Positions 44,362 through 53,485 of a DNA stretch of 64,000 bases are shown piece by piece. This stretch comes from Sphingomonas sp. (GTDB taxonomy: Bacteria; Pseudomonadota; Alphaproteobacteria; Sphingomonadales; Sphingomonadaceae). The stretch is from the NCBI RefSeq assembly GCF_017745215.1, contig NZ_JAGHZV010000021.1, positions 1-64,000 of the forward strand, in the 5' to 3' direction. Numbering within the stretch: the stretch's first letter is position 1; the number at the start of each line of letters is the position of its first letter. Under the pieces are notes generated by a model. That model was given only the letters and a program-made list of their open reading frames with translations, searched no databases and was not told the DNA's origin. Position numbers and translations under genes: made by a program.

Positions 44362-44799
44362 ATGCGCTATTACCTCGACGTCGAGATGAACGGCTTCGGC
44401 GGGCCGCTGATCTCGATGGCGCTGGTGCCCGAGGACGAGGGCCTGCCCGCCTTTTACGAAGCGCTCGACTGCCCCGATCCGACACCCTGGGTCGCCGAGC
44501 ATGTCATCCCCGTGCTCGGCATCGCACCGATCTCGCGCGCCGAATTCGCCGGGAAGCTCGAACGCTATCTCCACGACGTCGAATGGCCCGTCCTCGTCGC
44601 CGACTGGCCCGAGGACATCGCCAGGGCCGCCGAAGCGATGATCGTCGCGCCGGGGCGGCGGATCGCGGTGCGCCAGGTCCGCTTCGAGCTCTGCGACCCG
44701 CCCGCCTTCGATGCCGCGGTCGCGAGCGCGGTGCCGCACAACGCCTATCACGACGCCGTCGCGCTGCGCCGCCACATGCTCGACCGCGGCTGCGACTGA
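44362..44799 (+). CDS. Putative 3'-5' exoribonuclease (DEDDh-like, Rv2179c family)
   Basis: The 145-residue protein opens YLDVEMNGFGGPLISMALV, matching the first Asp-x-Glu motif and the following GGxLISxALV of Rv2179c-like RNase H-fold exonucleases. A middle VLVADWPED could carry the second acid, and HNAYHDAVALRRHML gives the final His and Asp. It begins two bases after ribA, so it is co-expressed with xth and ribA. RNA as substrate is inferred from the family. Confidence 0.68.
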   Translation: MRYYLDVEMNGFGGPLISMALVPEDEGLPAFYEALDCPDPTPWVAEHVIPVLGIAPISRAEFAGKLERYLHDVEWPVLVADWPEDIARAAEAMIVAPGRRIAVRQVRFELCDPPAFDAAVASAVPHNAYHDAVALRRHMLDRGCD

Positions 44800-44822
44800 C
44801 CTCGTTCAAGCGGCGCTTGCCG

Positions 44823-45515
44823 CTAGGCGATCAGCGCCGCCACTTCCTCGAAGCTCCAGGCGATGTCGCGCACGCCCAGCGCGCGCAGCCGCTCGGCATG
44901 GTCTGGGCCGCAATGGCTGCCCGCGACGAGCCCGATGACATGCGCGCCCGAGGCGACCGCGCCGGTCACGCCCACCGGTGAATCCTCGAGGATCGCGCAG
45001 CGTGCGATGTCGACACCCAGCTTCTCGGCGGCGTGGAGATAGAGGTCGGGCGCCGGCTTGCCGCGCTCGACATGCTCGCGGCCGCTGAAGATCCACGCAC
45101 CGAAGTCCTGGCGCAGCCCGAGGTGCTCGAGGTGCGTCTCGATCCAGTGGCTGGTGCTCGACGAGGTGATCGCGCGCGGCAGCCCGCGCGGCAGCGCCGA
45201 GACGAAGCCGATCGCACCCGCCACGGCGTCGAGCCCCTGTTCGAGCACGCGCGCGTCCTCGGCCTGGCGCGCTTCATGGAAGCCCTCGGGGATCGCGCGG
45301 CCGATCCAGCGCTCGATCGCGGCGAGGAAGTCGCCGCCGGCGAGCCCCATGAAATTGGCCATCGATTCCTCGGGCGTGGTCGGATGCCCTGCCGCGGTGA
45401 GGAACTCGGCGATCTGGCGGTTGCCGGCATATTCGCTTTCGAGCAGCACCCCGTCGAAATCGAAGAGGATCGCATCGAAGCGGACCGCGAGCGGCCGGGC
45501 GGCGGAGAGTGTCAT
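44823..45515 (-). CDS. HAD-superfamily hydrolase (beta-phosphoglucomutase-like)
   Basis: The 230-residue enzyme has the four HAD motifs: FDFDGVLLESE with D19 and D21, the TSSST motif II, K in RGKPAPD, and ILEDSPVGVTGA. A helical cap lies between motifs I and II (subfamily IA). It should remove phosphate from a small metabolite; the substrate is not predictable. The ATG overlaps the yggS stop by four bases. Confidence 0.92.
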   Translation of the reverse strand: MTLSAARPLAVRFDAILFDFDGVLLESEYAGNRQIAEFLTAAGHPTTPEESMANFMGLAGGDFLAAIERWIGRAIPEGFHEARQAEDARVLEQGLDAVAGAIGFVSALPRGLPRAITSSSTSHWIETHLEHLGLRQDFGAWIFSGREHVERGKPAPDLYLHAAEKLGVDIARCAILEDSPVGVTGAVASGAHVIGLVAGSHCGPDHAERLRALGVRDIAWSFEEVAALIA

Positions 45516-46192
45516 GCGCGGTCCCCGAACAGCGCGGTGCCGACACGGGCATGGGTGGCGCCGAGCGTCACTGCCGTCTCGAAATCGCCCGACATGCCCA
45601 TGCTCAGCGCCATGACGTCATGGTCCCGCGCGAGCTTGGCAAGCAGCGCGAAATAGGGCGCGGGCTCGACGTCGAGAGGCGGCACGCACATCAGCCCGGC
45701 GACGGGCAGCGCCGCGGCGCGCGCCTCGGCGAGCAGAACGGGCAGCGCCTCAACCGGGCAGCCGCCCTTCTGCGGCTCGTCGCCGATGTTGACCTGGACG
45801 AAGCACGGCGGACGGCGATCGGCCTTGTCCATCGCCCTGGCCAGCGCGACGACGAGCGAGGGCCGGTCGACCGAATGGATCGCGTCGAACAGCGCGATCG
45901 CTTCCTCGGCCTTGTTCGACTGGAGCTGGCCGACGAGGTGAAGCTCGATTCCCGGCGTCTCCTCGCGGAGCGCCGGCCACTTGGCGGCGGCTTCCTGCAC
46001 GCGGTTCTCGCCGAAGACGCGCTGGCCCGCGGCGATCAGCGGGCGGATCGCTTCGGCCTCGTGCGTCTTGGAGATGGCGATCAGCGTCACGTCGGCGGGC
46101 GCGCGGCCGGCGAGATGCGCGGCACGGGCGATCCGCTCACGGACTCCCTCGAGGCGCTGGCTCGCCCCGCGGCTGGCATCGTCTGTTGGCAT
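45512..46192 (-). CDS. yggS: YggS family pyridoxal phosphate homeostasis protein
   Basis: The 226-residue alanine-racemase-fold protein binds PLP through K42 in LIAISKTHE. It contains FGENRVQEAAAKW, LHLVGQLQSNKAEEA, QVNIGDEPQKGGCP and LSMGMSGDFETAV with TLGATHARVGTALFG. It buffers PLP and amino-acid balance rather than catalysing a known reaction. It is divergent from the ThiE-like gene, 22 bases away, and is followed by the HAD gene. Confidence 0.95.
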   Translation of the reverse strand: MPTDDASRGASQRLEGVRERIARAAHLAGRAPADVTLIAISKTHEAEAIRPLIAAGQRVFGENRVQEAAAKWPALREETPGIELHLVGQLQSNKAEEAIALFDAIHSVDRPSLVVALARAMDKADRRPPCFVQVNIGDEPQKGGCPVEALPVLLAEARAAALPVAGLMCVPPLDVEPAPYFALLAKLARDHDVMALSMGMSGDFETAVTLGATHARVGTALFGDRA

Positions 46193-46214
46193 GCCCGCCG
46201 CTATAGGAGGCCCG

Positions 46215-46745
46215 ATGCGCCCCCGCCACCCCCCGATTCCGCGCCTGTGGCTGATGACCGACCCGCGCCAGGGCGAGTCGCTATGGACCGCGCTCGAACG
46301 GCTGCCGTGCGGCGCGGGCGTGGTGTTCCGCCACTATCAGCTGGCCCCGGCCGAGCGGCGGGCGCTGTTCCGGAAGATCGCGAAGGTTGCCCAGAGACGG
46401 CGCCTCACCCTGGTGGCGGCGGGCGAGGAACGGCTCGGGCGGGGCCCGTTGGGAATCCACAACAGGCGCGGTGGCCCGCAGGCCTTCCCGCGAACCGCAG
46501 CGGCGCACAGCCGGCGCGAGGCGATCACGGCGATCCGGAGCGGCGTCGATGCGATCTTCGTCTCGCCGGTGTTCGCGAGTCGGTCGCACCCCGGCGCCAA
46601 GCCGCTGGGGCGCGTGCGATTCGGCCTGCTGGTCCGGGACCTGGGCGCGCCGGTGATCGCGCTCGGCGGGATGGATGCCAGGCGCGCGCGCAGCCTCAGC
46701 CCGATGGCAATCCACGGCTGGGCGGCAATCGACGCCTGGGGTTAG
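46215..46745 (+). CDS. Thiamine phosphate synthase-like TIM-barrel protein
   Basis: The 176-residue protein has late ThiE features: REAITAIRSGVDAIFVSPVFASRSHPGAKPLG, then APVIALGGMDARRARSL. It is shorter than true ThiE (about 210), and the pyrophosphate-binding region in the first half is weak. It may be a TenI-like or divergent member. The start is certain, with TAGGAGG four bases ahead. The stop codon overlaps that of the convergent outer-membrane protein gene. Confidence 0.75.
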   Translation: MRPRHPPIPRLWLMTDPRQGESLWTALERLPCGAGVVFRHYQLAPAERRALFRKIAKVAQRRRLTLVAAGEERLGRGPLGIHNRRGGPQAFPRTAAAHSRREAITAIRSGVDAIFVSPVFASRSHPGAKPLGRVRFGLLVRDLGAPVIALGGMDARRARSLSPMAIHGWAAIDAWG

Positions 46746-47467
46746 AAGCGGAAGGCAGTGCCGACGTACACCGCCTGGCTGTCGCGCGGCTGGTTGGTCA
46801 GCTGCGGCAGGCGGTCGCGATCGGCCTTGTAACGCACGCCCGCAGTCACATCGAGGTTGCGCGTCAGGCGGTACGACCCGCCGACATCGATCGAATAGCT
46901 TGCGGCGTCGCCGATCGGCGTCGGCGTGCTGGTGAGCGGCGTATCGGTGCCGGCAGTGATGCGGCCACCCGCACGCTTGCCGGTATAGGCGAGCGACACT
47001 TCGCGATGCTCGCCGCTGCCCGGCTGGGCCACGAGATCGACATGCGCGATATCGCCCGAGACCGACAGCCGCTTCCACGCGACCGAAACGCCGAGATTAT
47101 AGGCGATCGGCTGAAGCCCCACGGTCGCGGCCGGCGCAACCGGATCGGCGCGATCGACCGGCTTGGGCACGCGAGTCGACGCCGCGCGGACCGCGATCGC
47201 CACCACCGGCGCCTTCGAATCGCGCGATTCGGATGGCGTGAAGCGGAAGCTGCTCGACGGCAACCCGCTCCGCGCGAGCATCGCAGCGAGCTTCGGATCG
47301 GCCGAGGCCGGCGTGAACACGCCGAATTGTCCATTGCTCACAGCCACTTGGCGCTTCGCCGCATGGCCGGGATGCGTTTCCTGGGCACGAAGCGCGGGCG
47401 CGACGAAAAGCGCGGCGACGGCAACCGTCCCCAGCGCAATTCCCCCCATCCAGCGTTCCACGCGCAT
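46742..47467 (-). CDS. Putative outer-membrane beta-barrel protein
   Basis: The 241-residue protein has a signal peptide (WMGGIALGTVAVAALFVAPALRAQ), a disordered Ala/Ser/Pro-rich stretch, and from about residue 115 alternating strands such as LSVSGDIAHVDLVAQ, YSIDVGGSYRLTRN and VTAGVRYKADRD. It ends AVYVGTAFRF with the C-terminal Phe that marks barrel proteins. I recognise no named family. AAGGA six bases before ATG 47467 favours this start over ATG 47473. Confidence 0.7.
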   Translation of the reverse strand: MRVERWMGGIALGTVAVAALFVAPALRAQETHPGHAAKRQVAVSNGQFGVFTPASADPKLAAMLARSGLPSSSFRFTPSESRDSKAPVVAIAVRAASTRVPKPVDRADPVAPAATVGLQPIAYNLGVSVAWKRLSVSGDIAHVDLVAQPGSGEHREVSLAYTGKRAGGRITAGTDTPLTSTPTPIGDAASYSIDVGGSYRLTRNLDVTAGVRYKADRDRLPQLTNQPRDSQAVYVGTAFRF

Positions 47468-47700
47468 CGTCATTCCTTCTATTTGGGTCGGCCTATCACG
47501 AATCGGAAGCCCGGTGCCACAAGTGGTTGCAGATTCCTCCGGACTGTTGCGCCACGCCCACAGAGTCTTAACGCGGGACGTTAACGCGAACCCCTCGCCA
47601 AGCCGTCCTCGTCCATCGCACCGGCCCGCCTTGCTCCCGCCACATCAGCTTCTATAGATGCAAGCCGCCTGAACCATAATCGCCATTTGGGATGCCATTG

Positions 47701-48138
47701 ATGAACCGCCTGCTGCGCATTGCGATCCTCGGGTCGCTCGTTCTTCCGCTCGCCGCCTGCGGCCATCATGGCGGGAAGCGCCCGAATGCCGATCTCGCCG
47801 CGTCGCAGGTGACCACGATCGGCGTGAACTCCTATCTGTGGCGCGCGACGCTCGACACGCTGAGCTTCATGCCGCTGCTCCAGACCGATTCGAACGGCGG
47901 CGTGATCGTGACCGACTGGTTCACCAACCCCAACGTCTCGACCGAGCGGATGAAGGTGACGGTGACGATCCTCGACCGGGATCTCCGTGCCGACGCCCTG
48001 CGCGTCGCGGCGCTGCGCCAGGTCAACCGCAACGGCCAGTGGGTCGATGTCCCGGTGCAGGCGGCGACGGTGCAGAAGCTCGAGGACATCATCCTCACCC
48101 GCGCCCGCGACCTTCGCCGCTCGGCGATCGTCGACTAA
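47701..48138 (+). CDS. DUF3576 domain lipoprotein
   Basis: The 145-residue protein has a lipoprotein signal (LLRIAILGSLVLPLAACG, lipobox LAAC). The DUF3576 body includes IGVNSYLWRATLDTLSFMPL and GGVIVTDWFTNPN, and it ends with TRARDLRRS. The family is widespread in alphaproteobacteria with no fixed function. An in-frame ATG nine bases upstream is an alternative start. It precedes leuS-lptE-holA, separated by a palindromic repeat. Confidence 0.85.
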   Translation: MNRLLRIAILGSLVLPLAACGHHGGKRPNADLAASQVTTIGVNSYLWRATLDTLSFMPLLQTDSNGGVIVTDWFTNPNVSTERMKVTVTILDRDLRADALRVAALRQVNRNGQWVDVPVQAATVQKLEDIILTRARDLRRSAIVD

Positions 48139-48160
48139 GCGCTTTCCGCTTTCCAGAATC

Positions 48161-48240
48161 GTCATCCCGGCGAAAGCCGGGATCCAGGGTCTCAAGCGGC
48201 ATCGCCCTTGGCTCTGGATCCCGGCTTTCGCCGGGATGAC
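48161..48240. repeat. Palindromic repeat family C, paired copy
   Basis: GTCATCCCGGCGAAAGCCGG at the left and its inverse at the right, ending 48240, enclose a short spacer. Each arm is itself a hairpin (CCCGGC/GCCGGG), and the two arms also pair with each other. It lies between the DUF3576 stop and leuS. Confidence 0.88.
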
Positions 48241-48329
48241 GTCGTTTGTGCTCGGGTTGAGGCCAGCCAGCCCTTGATTGTGCGCCCTCCCCGCCCTTAG
48301 TGCCTCCAGCCATGCAGAAGGAAACCCCA

Positions 48330-50861
48330 GTGTCGCGGTTCAACGCGCTCAAGGCCGACGCCCATTGGCAGAAGGTGTGGGACGACGCCCGCACCTTCGC
48401 CGCGCGCGACGACAGCCCCAAGCCCAAGTCCTACGTCCTTGAGATGTTCCCCTATCCTTCGGGGCGCATCCACATGGGGCACGTCCGCAACTATACGATG
48501 GGCGACGTGCTCGCGCGCTTCCGGCGGATGAAGGGCATGGAAGTGCTCCACCCGATGGGTTGGGACGCGTTCGGCATGCCCGCCGAAAATGCGGCGATGG
48601 AGAAGAAGGTCCACCCCGGCAGCTGGACCCGCGCCAACATCGCGACGATGAAGGCCCAGTTGAAGCGCCTCGGCTTCGCGCTCGACTGGACGCGCGAGCT
48701 CGCGACCTGCGAGCCCGACTATTACGGCCAGGAACAGGCGCTGTTCCTCGACCTCCATGCCGCGGGGCTGGTCTATCGCAAGGAATCGGCGGTCAACTGG
48801 GACCCGGTCGACATGACCGTGCTCGCCAACGAGCAGGTGATCGACGGGCGCGGCTGGCGCTCGGGCGCGCTGGTCGAGCGGCGCAAGCTGAGCCAGTGGT
48901 TCCTGAAGATCACCCAGTTCGCCGACGACCTGCTGGAGGGCCTCCAGGGCCTCGAGCATTGGCCCGACAAGGTGAAGCTGATGCAGGAGAACTGGATCGG
49001 CAAGTCCGAGGGCCTGCAGTTCCGCTTCGCGCTGACCGGCAACGACACCGGCTCCAGCGACGTCGAGGTGTTCACCACGCGCCCCGACACGATCTTCGGA
49101 TCGAGCTTCGTCGCGATCGCGGCGGACCATCCGATCGCGCAGGCGCTGGGCGCCGCCAACCCCGACGTCGCCGCCTTCATCGAGGCATGCAAGGCGGGCG
49201 GCACCAGCGCGGCCGAGATCGAGACGCAGGAGAAGCTGGGTTACGACACCGGCATCCGCGCGGTGCATCCCTTTGATCCGGCGTGGGAATTGCCGCTGTA
49301 CATCGCCAATTTCGTGCTGATGGACTATGGCACCGGCGCCGTCTTCGGCGTGCCGGCGCACGACCAGCGCGACTTCGAATTCGCGACCAAATACAACCTG
49401 CCGATCCGCCGAGTCGTCTCGGACGGCGACAAGGTGCTGCCCGACTTCCACGAGTCCGAGGCCTGGTCGGGCCCGGGCAGCCTGGTGAACTCGCACTTCC
49501 TCGACGGGCTCGACATCGCCCAGGCCAAGCGCGAAGTGATCACGCGTGCCGAAGCGGGCGGCTGGGGCACCGGCACCACCGTGTGGCGGCTGCGCGACTG
49601 GGGGGTGAGCCGCCAGCGCTATTGGGGCACGCCGATCCCGATCATCCATTGCGATGCCTGCGGCCCCATGCCCGTGCCGCGCGACCAGCTGCCGGTGGTG
49701 CTGCCCGAGGATGTCAGCTTCGAGGTCCCCGGCAACCCGCTTGACCGCCATCCGACCTGGAAGCATGTCGACTGCCCGGGTTGCGGCGGCAAGGCGCGGC
49801 GCGAGACCGACACGCTCGACACCTTCGTCGATTCGTCCTGGTATTTCATCCGCTTCGCCAGCCAGCCGGATAACAAACCGTTCGACAAGGCGGTCGCCGA
49901 GCAATGGCTGCCGGTGGGCCAGTACATCGGCGGGGTGGAGCATGCGATCCTCCACCTGCTCTACGCGCGCTTCTGGACGCGGGCGCTGAAGCACATGGGG
50001 ATGCTCGACGTGGCCGAGCCCTTCGCGGGGCTGTTCACCCAGGGCATGGTGACGCATTTGAGCTTCTTCAACGAAGACAAGAGCAGCGGGCGCATCACCT
50101 GGTATCCTCCCGACGATGTCGACTTCGACGGAAAGACCGCCAAGCTCCGCGCCGACGGTTCGCCGGTGACGGTCGGCCGCGTCGAGAAGATGTCGAAGAC
50201 CAAGAAGAACACCGTCGATCCGGAACCGATCGTCGACCAATATGGCGCGGACGCGGTGCGCTGGTTCATGCTCTCCGACTCGCCGCCCGAGCGCGACCTG
50301 GAGTGGAGCGAGAACGGCATCCAGGGCTCGTGGCGCTTCGTCCAGCGGCTGTGGCGGCTCTTCGCCGAGCCGACCGACGCCGAGGGCGCCGATGCCGAGC
50401 TCGACAAGAAGCTCCATCGTACCATCGCCGGCGTCGCCGAGGACATCGAGGCGTTGTCGTTCAACAAGGCCGTCGCCAAGCTCTACGAGCTGGTGAACGC
50501 GATCGAGCGCGCCAAGCCCTCCGCCTCGCGCGCGACCGCGGTGCGCACGCTGGCACGAATCGCCGCGCCGATGGTTCCGCACCTGGCGGAGGAGGCCTGG
50601 GTCGCGATGGGCGAGGCCGGCCTGATCGCCGACGCGGCCTGGCCCGAGGTGGACCCCGTGCTGCTGGTGGACGATGAAGTGACGATCGCGGTGCAAGTGA
50701 ATGGCAAGCTGCGCGACACGCTGCTATTGCCAAAGGGCGCGCCCCGCGAGACCGCGGAGGCGGCCGCGCTGGCGTCGGAGAACGTCCAGCGCGCGCTCGA
50801 AGGAAAGGCGCCGAAGAAAGTGATCGTCGTGCCCGACCGGCTGGTGAACCTCGTCGCATGA
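48330..50861 (+). CDS. leuS: Leucyl-tRNA synthetase
   Basis: The 843-residue class I synthetase has HMGH (H48-H51) in PYPSGRIHMGHVRN and KMSKT at about 620-624. The editing domain lies between (EVFTTRPDTIFGSSFV; the GTGAVFGVPAHDQRD block). The start is taken as GTG 48330 because AAGGAA lies six bases upstream and SRFNALKAD is the usual N terminus; ATG 48312 is in frame. The stop overlaps lptE (ATGA). Confidence 0.97.
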   Translation: MSRFNALKADAHWQKVWDDARTFAARDDSPKPKSYVLEMFPYPSGRIHMGHVRNYTMGDVLARFRRMKGMEVLHPMGWDAFGMPAENAAMEKKVHPGSWTRANIATMKAQLKRLGFALDWTRELATCEPDYYGQEQALFLDLHAAGLVYRKESAVNWDPVDMTVLANEQVIDGRGWRSGALVERRKLSQWFLKITQFADDLLEGLQGLEHWPDKVKLMQENWIGKSEGLQFRFALTGNDTGSSDVEVFTTRPDTIFGSSFVAIAADHPIAQALGAANPDVAAFIEACKAGGTSAAEIETQEKLGYDTGIRAVHPFDPAWELPLYIANFVLMDYGTGAVFGVPAHDQRDFEFATKYNLPIRRVVSDGDKVLPDFHESEAWSGPGSLVNSHFLDGLDIAQAKREVITRAEAGGWGTGTTVWRLRDWGVSRQRYWGTPIPIIHCDACGPMPVPRDQLPVVLPEDVSFEVPGNPLDRHPTWKHVDCPGCGGKARRETDTLDTFVDSSWYFIRFASQPDNKPFDKAVAEQWLPVGQYIGGVEHAILHLLYARFWTRALKHMGMLDVAEPFAGLFTQGMVTHLSFFNEDKSSGRITWYPPDDVDFDGKTAKLRADGSPVTVGRVEKMSKTKKNTVDPEPIVDQYGADAVRWFMLSDSPPERDLEWSENGIQGSWRFVQRLWRLFAEPTDAEGADAELDKKLHRTIAGVAEDIEALSFNKAVAKLYELVNAIERAKPSASRATAVRTLARIAAPMVPHLAEEAWVAMGEAGLIADAAWPEVDPVLLVDDEVTIAVQVNGKLRDTLLLPKGAPRETAEAAALASENVQRALEGKAPKKVIVVPDRLVNLVA

Positions 50862-51355
50862 CGCGCGCCGCCCTCCTGCTCGCCGCGGCTGCGCTCGCGC
50901 TCTCCGGCTGCTCGCTCCGCCCGCTCTACGGCGGCGGCGAGGCCGGGCCGGTGCAGACCACCTTCGCCTCGGTCCAGGTCGCGCCGATCGAGGGCCAGGC
51001 GGGCTGGCTGGTCGCCAATGCGCTCAAGGACAGGCTCGAGATGGGCGGCGGCCAGGCGGCGCGCTACCGGCTCGAGGTCAAGCTCGACGACCGGATCTCG
51101 GGCCTCGGCGTGCGCAGCGACGACAGCGTTGCGCGCGAGCGGCGGACCCTGCGCGCGCGCTTCCAGCTCGTCGACCTGCAATCGGGCGCCGTCGTGCTCG
51201 ACGCGACCGCAGGGTCGGACGCCGGCGTCGACGTGGTGGGCTCCGAATATGCGACGATCGCGGCCGAGCGCTCGGCGCTCGAGCGGCTCTCCGGCATCGT
51301 CGCCGACCAGATCGTGGCCCGCGTCGCACGATTCGCCCAGACCACCGCCAAATGA
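50858..51355 (+). CDS. lptE: LPS-assembly lipoprotein LptE
   Basis: The 165-residue protein has signal and lipobox (LSGC) followed by LRPLYGGG, the typical start of alphaproteobacterial LptE, and a two-sheet body with RYRLEVKLDDRI and RARFQLVDLQSGAVVLD. It plugs the LptD barrel for lipopolysaccharide export. Four-base overlaps link it to leuS and holA, the usual order in this class. Confidence 0.9.
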   Translation: MTRAALLLAAAALALSGCSLRPLYGGGEAGPVQTTFASVQVAPIEGQAGWLVANALKDRLEMGGGQAARYRLEVKLDDRISGLGVRSDDSVARERRTLRARFQLVDLQSGAVVLDATAGSDAGVDVVGSEYATIAAERSALERLSGIVADQIVARVARFAQTTAK

Positions 51356-52374
51356 AGGCAAGCGCGGCGCAGATCCGCGCCGAGCTCGACAAGCCGAGCG
51401 GGCGGTTCCGCATCTACCTCCTCCACGGCCCCGACGAATCGGGCGCGGCCGAGCTGGCCGAGCGGCTGATCCGCGCGATGGGCCCGGGCACCGAGCGTGT
51501 CGACATCGACCCAAGGCGGCTGCGCGATTCGCCGGGCCTGCTCGCCGACGAAGCCGCGTCGATGTCGCTGTTCGGCGAGAAGCGGCTGATCCGTCTGATG
51601 GGCGCGGATGAGGCCTGCGCCGAAGCCTTCAACCTGCTGATCGGCGCCGAAGCCGCGGGCAATCCGGTGGTCGCGATCGGGCCGGGGCTCAAGGCAAGCG
51701 GCAAGCTGGTCAAGCTCGCGGTCGCGGCACCCTCGGCGATGGCGCACGGCTGCTATGTGCCCGAGGCAGGCGAGATCACGCGGATCGCGGCGATGATCGC
51801 GCGCGAGCACGGGCTGCGCCTCACCAGCGACGTGCCCCAGCGGCTCGCTGCGGCCTGCGGCGGCGATCGCGCGATCCTGACGCGCGAGATCGAGAAGCTT
51901 GCGCTCTACCTCGATTCGGCGCCCGACCGCCCCAAGGAAGCCGACGGCCGCGCGCTCGACGCGGTGGGCGCCGACCTGGGCGAGGCCGAAGCTTCGGGGG
52001 TGATCGACGCCGTGATCGACGGGCGCGTCGCCGAAGTGGGCGAGGAGCTCGCGCGGCTGGCCGAATCGGGCGGGCAGACCATCCCGCTGATGCGCCAGCT
52101 CGCGCGACGGCTGCTGACCCTCGCCGAGCTCCGCAGCGAAGTCGATGCCGGCGCGGACATCGACGATGTCATTGAAAAACATCGAATCTTCTTCCGTGAG
52201 AAAGCCTCGACCGCTCGGGCGCTGCGACGCTGGAACGCGGTCCAGCTCGCCCGCGCGCTTGATCGCGTCCGCAAGGCCGAGCGCGGGCTGATGCACGGGT
52301 CGAGCGCAGGCGATGTGCTCGCCGAAGCCGAATGCGTTGCCGTGACGCGCGCCGCGGCCCGGGCGCGGGCCTGA
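51352..52374 (+). CDS. holA: DNA polymerase III subunit delta
   Basis: The 340-residue clamp-loader subunit has FRIYLLHGPDESGAAELAERL at the start, SLFGEKRLIRLMGAD and a late helical collar with GQTIPLMRQLARRLLTLAELR. It opens the beta clamp. It is coupled to lptE by an ATGA overlap. The following 190 bases separate it from the convergent parB and show no clear terminator. Confidence 0.92.
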   Translation: MKASAAQIRAELDKPSGRFRIYLLHGPDESGAAELAERLIRAMGPGTERVDIDPRRLRDSPGLLADEAASMSLFGEKRLIRLMGADEACAEAFNLLIGAEAAGNPVVAIGPGLKASGKLVKLAVAAPSAMAHGCYVPEAGEITRIAAMIAREHGLRLTSDVPQRLAAACGGDRAILTREIEKLALYLDSAPDRPKEADGRALDAVGADLGEAEASGVIDAVIDGRVAEVGEELARLAESGGQTIPLMRQLARRLLTLAELRSEVDAGADIDDVIEKHRIFFREKASTARALRRWNAVQLARALDRVRKAERGLMHGSSAGDVLAEAECVAVTRAAARARA

Positions 52375-52567
52375 ACCGCCGACTTCCGGCGATCGACTCG
52401 AGTCGCAGGCCGATCGGCCGCCGAAAAGTCACAAGAGTCACAACCCGTCGCGGCGAATCCGGCGTCCGGCCCCTGCCAGGTTCAAAAAGCGGCGGGATTC
52501 CCCCAGCCGCGCCAGCCAAGCACCCGAATTCCTACATTGCAATCGGTCGCGGTCCGGGGCGAGTTTC

Positions 52568-53485
52568 TTAGATCCGCTCGCCCGAAAGCCGCTGGCAGAC
52601 CATGTCGAGCTGGTCGAGCGTCGAATAGGACAGCGTCAGCGTGCCGCCCTTCGCCCCGTGCGCGATGCGGATGTTGAGCCCGAGCACGTCGCCCAGATGT
52701 CGTTCGAGCGCCTCGATATCGGCGTCGCGGTCGCCCCTGGCCTTGCGCTTGAGCACCGGCTTGGACTCGCGGACGAGCTTCTCGGTGTCGCGGACCGAAA
52801 GGTCCTTGTCGATCACGACGCGCGCGAGCTTCTCGGCGTCAGGCACGCCGATCAGCGCGCGGGCATGGCCCATGTCGAGCGCACCCTCCATCACCATCTG
52901 GCGGACCGGCGTCGGAAGATCGAGCAATCGCAACAGGTTGGCAATGTGGCTGCGCGACTTGTGGACGAGCCGGCCAAGCGCTTCCTGGGTGTGGCCGAAC
53001 TCCTGGATCAGCCGCGAATAGCCCTCGGCCTCCTCGATCGCGTTGAGGTCCTTGCGCTGGATATTCTCGATCAGCGCGATCTCGAGCGTCTCGGCATCGT
53101 CGAGTTCGCGGACGATCACCGGCACTTCGTGGAGCCGCGCGCGCTGCGCCGCGCGCCAGCGGCGCTCGCCGGCGACGATCTGGTAGTTGTGCCCCTGCGG
53201 GCGGACCATGATCGGCTGGATCAGCCCGCGCGTGGCGATCGACTTGGCGAGCTCCTCGAGCGCATCCTCGTCGAAGAAGCGGCGCGGCTGGCCCGGGTGC
53301 GGCACCAGCGAGCTCACCGGTAGCATGCGGATCCCGGAGTTCGCTTCGGGCGTGCCGCCCACCGGCTCCTCGCGCGCATTGTCGCCGAGCAGCGCCGAAA
53401 GGCCACGACCGAGCCCGGGGCGCGGCTTGCGCGACGCAGTGGCGGGGCTCAGGGGCGCGGTGGGCACGGGCGTCTCGGTCGTCAT
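52568..53485 (-). CDS. parB: Chromosome-partitioning protein ParB
   Basis: The 305-residue CTPase has the GLGRGLSALLGD start, the CTP-binding region (VVAGERRWRAAQRARL), NIQRKDLNAIEEAEGYSRLI and a helix-turn-helix with TQEALGRLVHKSRSHIANLLRLLDLP. The C-terminal dimer domain ends in LDQLDMVCQRL. It loads at parS and organises origin segregation. ParA is upstream with an ATGA overlap. Confidence 0.96.
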   Translation of the reverse strand: MTTETPVPTAPLSPATASRKPRPGLGRGLSALLGDNAREEPVGGTPEANSGIRMLPVSSLVPHPGQPRRFFDEDALEELAKSIATRGLIQPIMVRPQGHNYQIVAGERRWRAAQRARLHEVPVIVRELDDAETLEIALIENIQRKDLNAIEEAEGYSRLIQEFGHTQEALGRLVHKSRSHIANLLRLLDLPTPVRQMVMEGALDMGHARALIGVPDAEKLARVVIDKDLSVRDTEKLVRESKPVLKRKARGDRDADIEALERHLGDVLGLNIRIAHGAKGGTLTLSYSTLDQLDMVCQRLSGERI

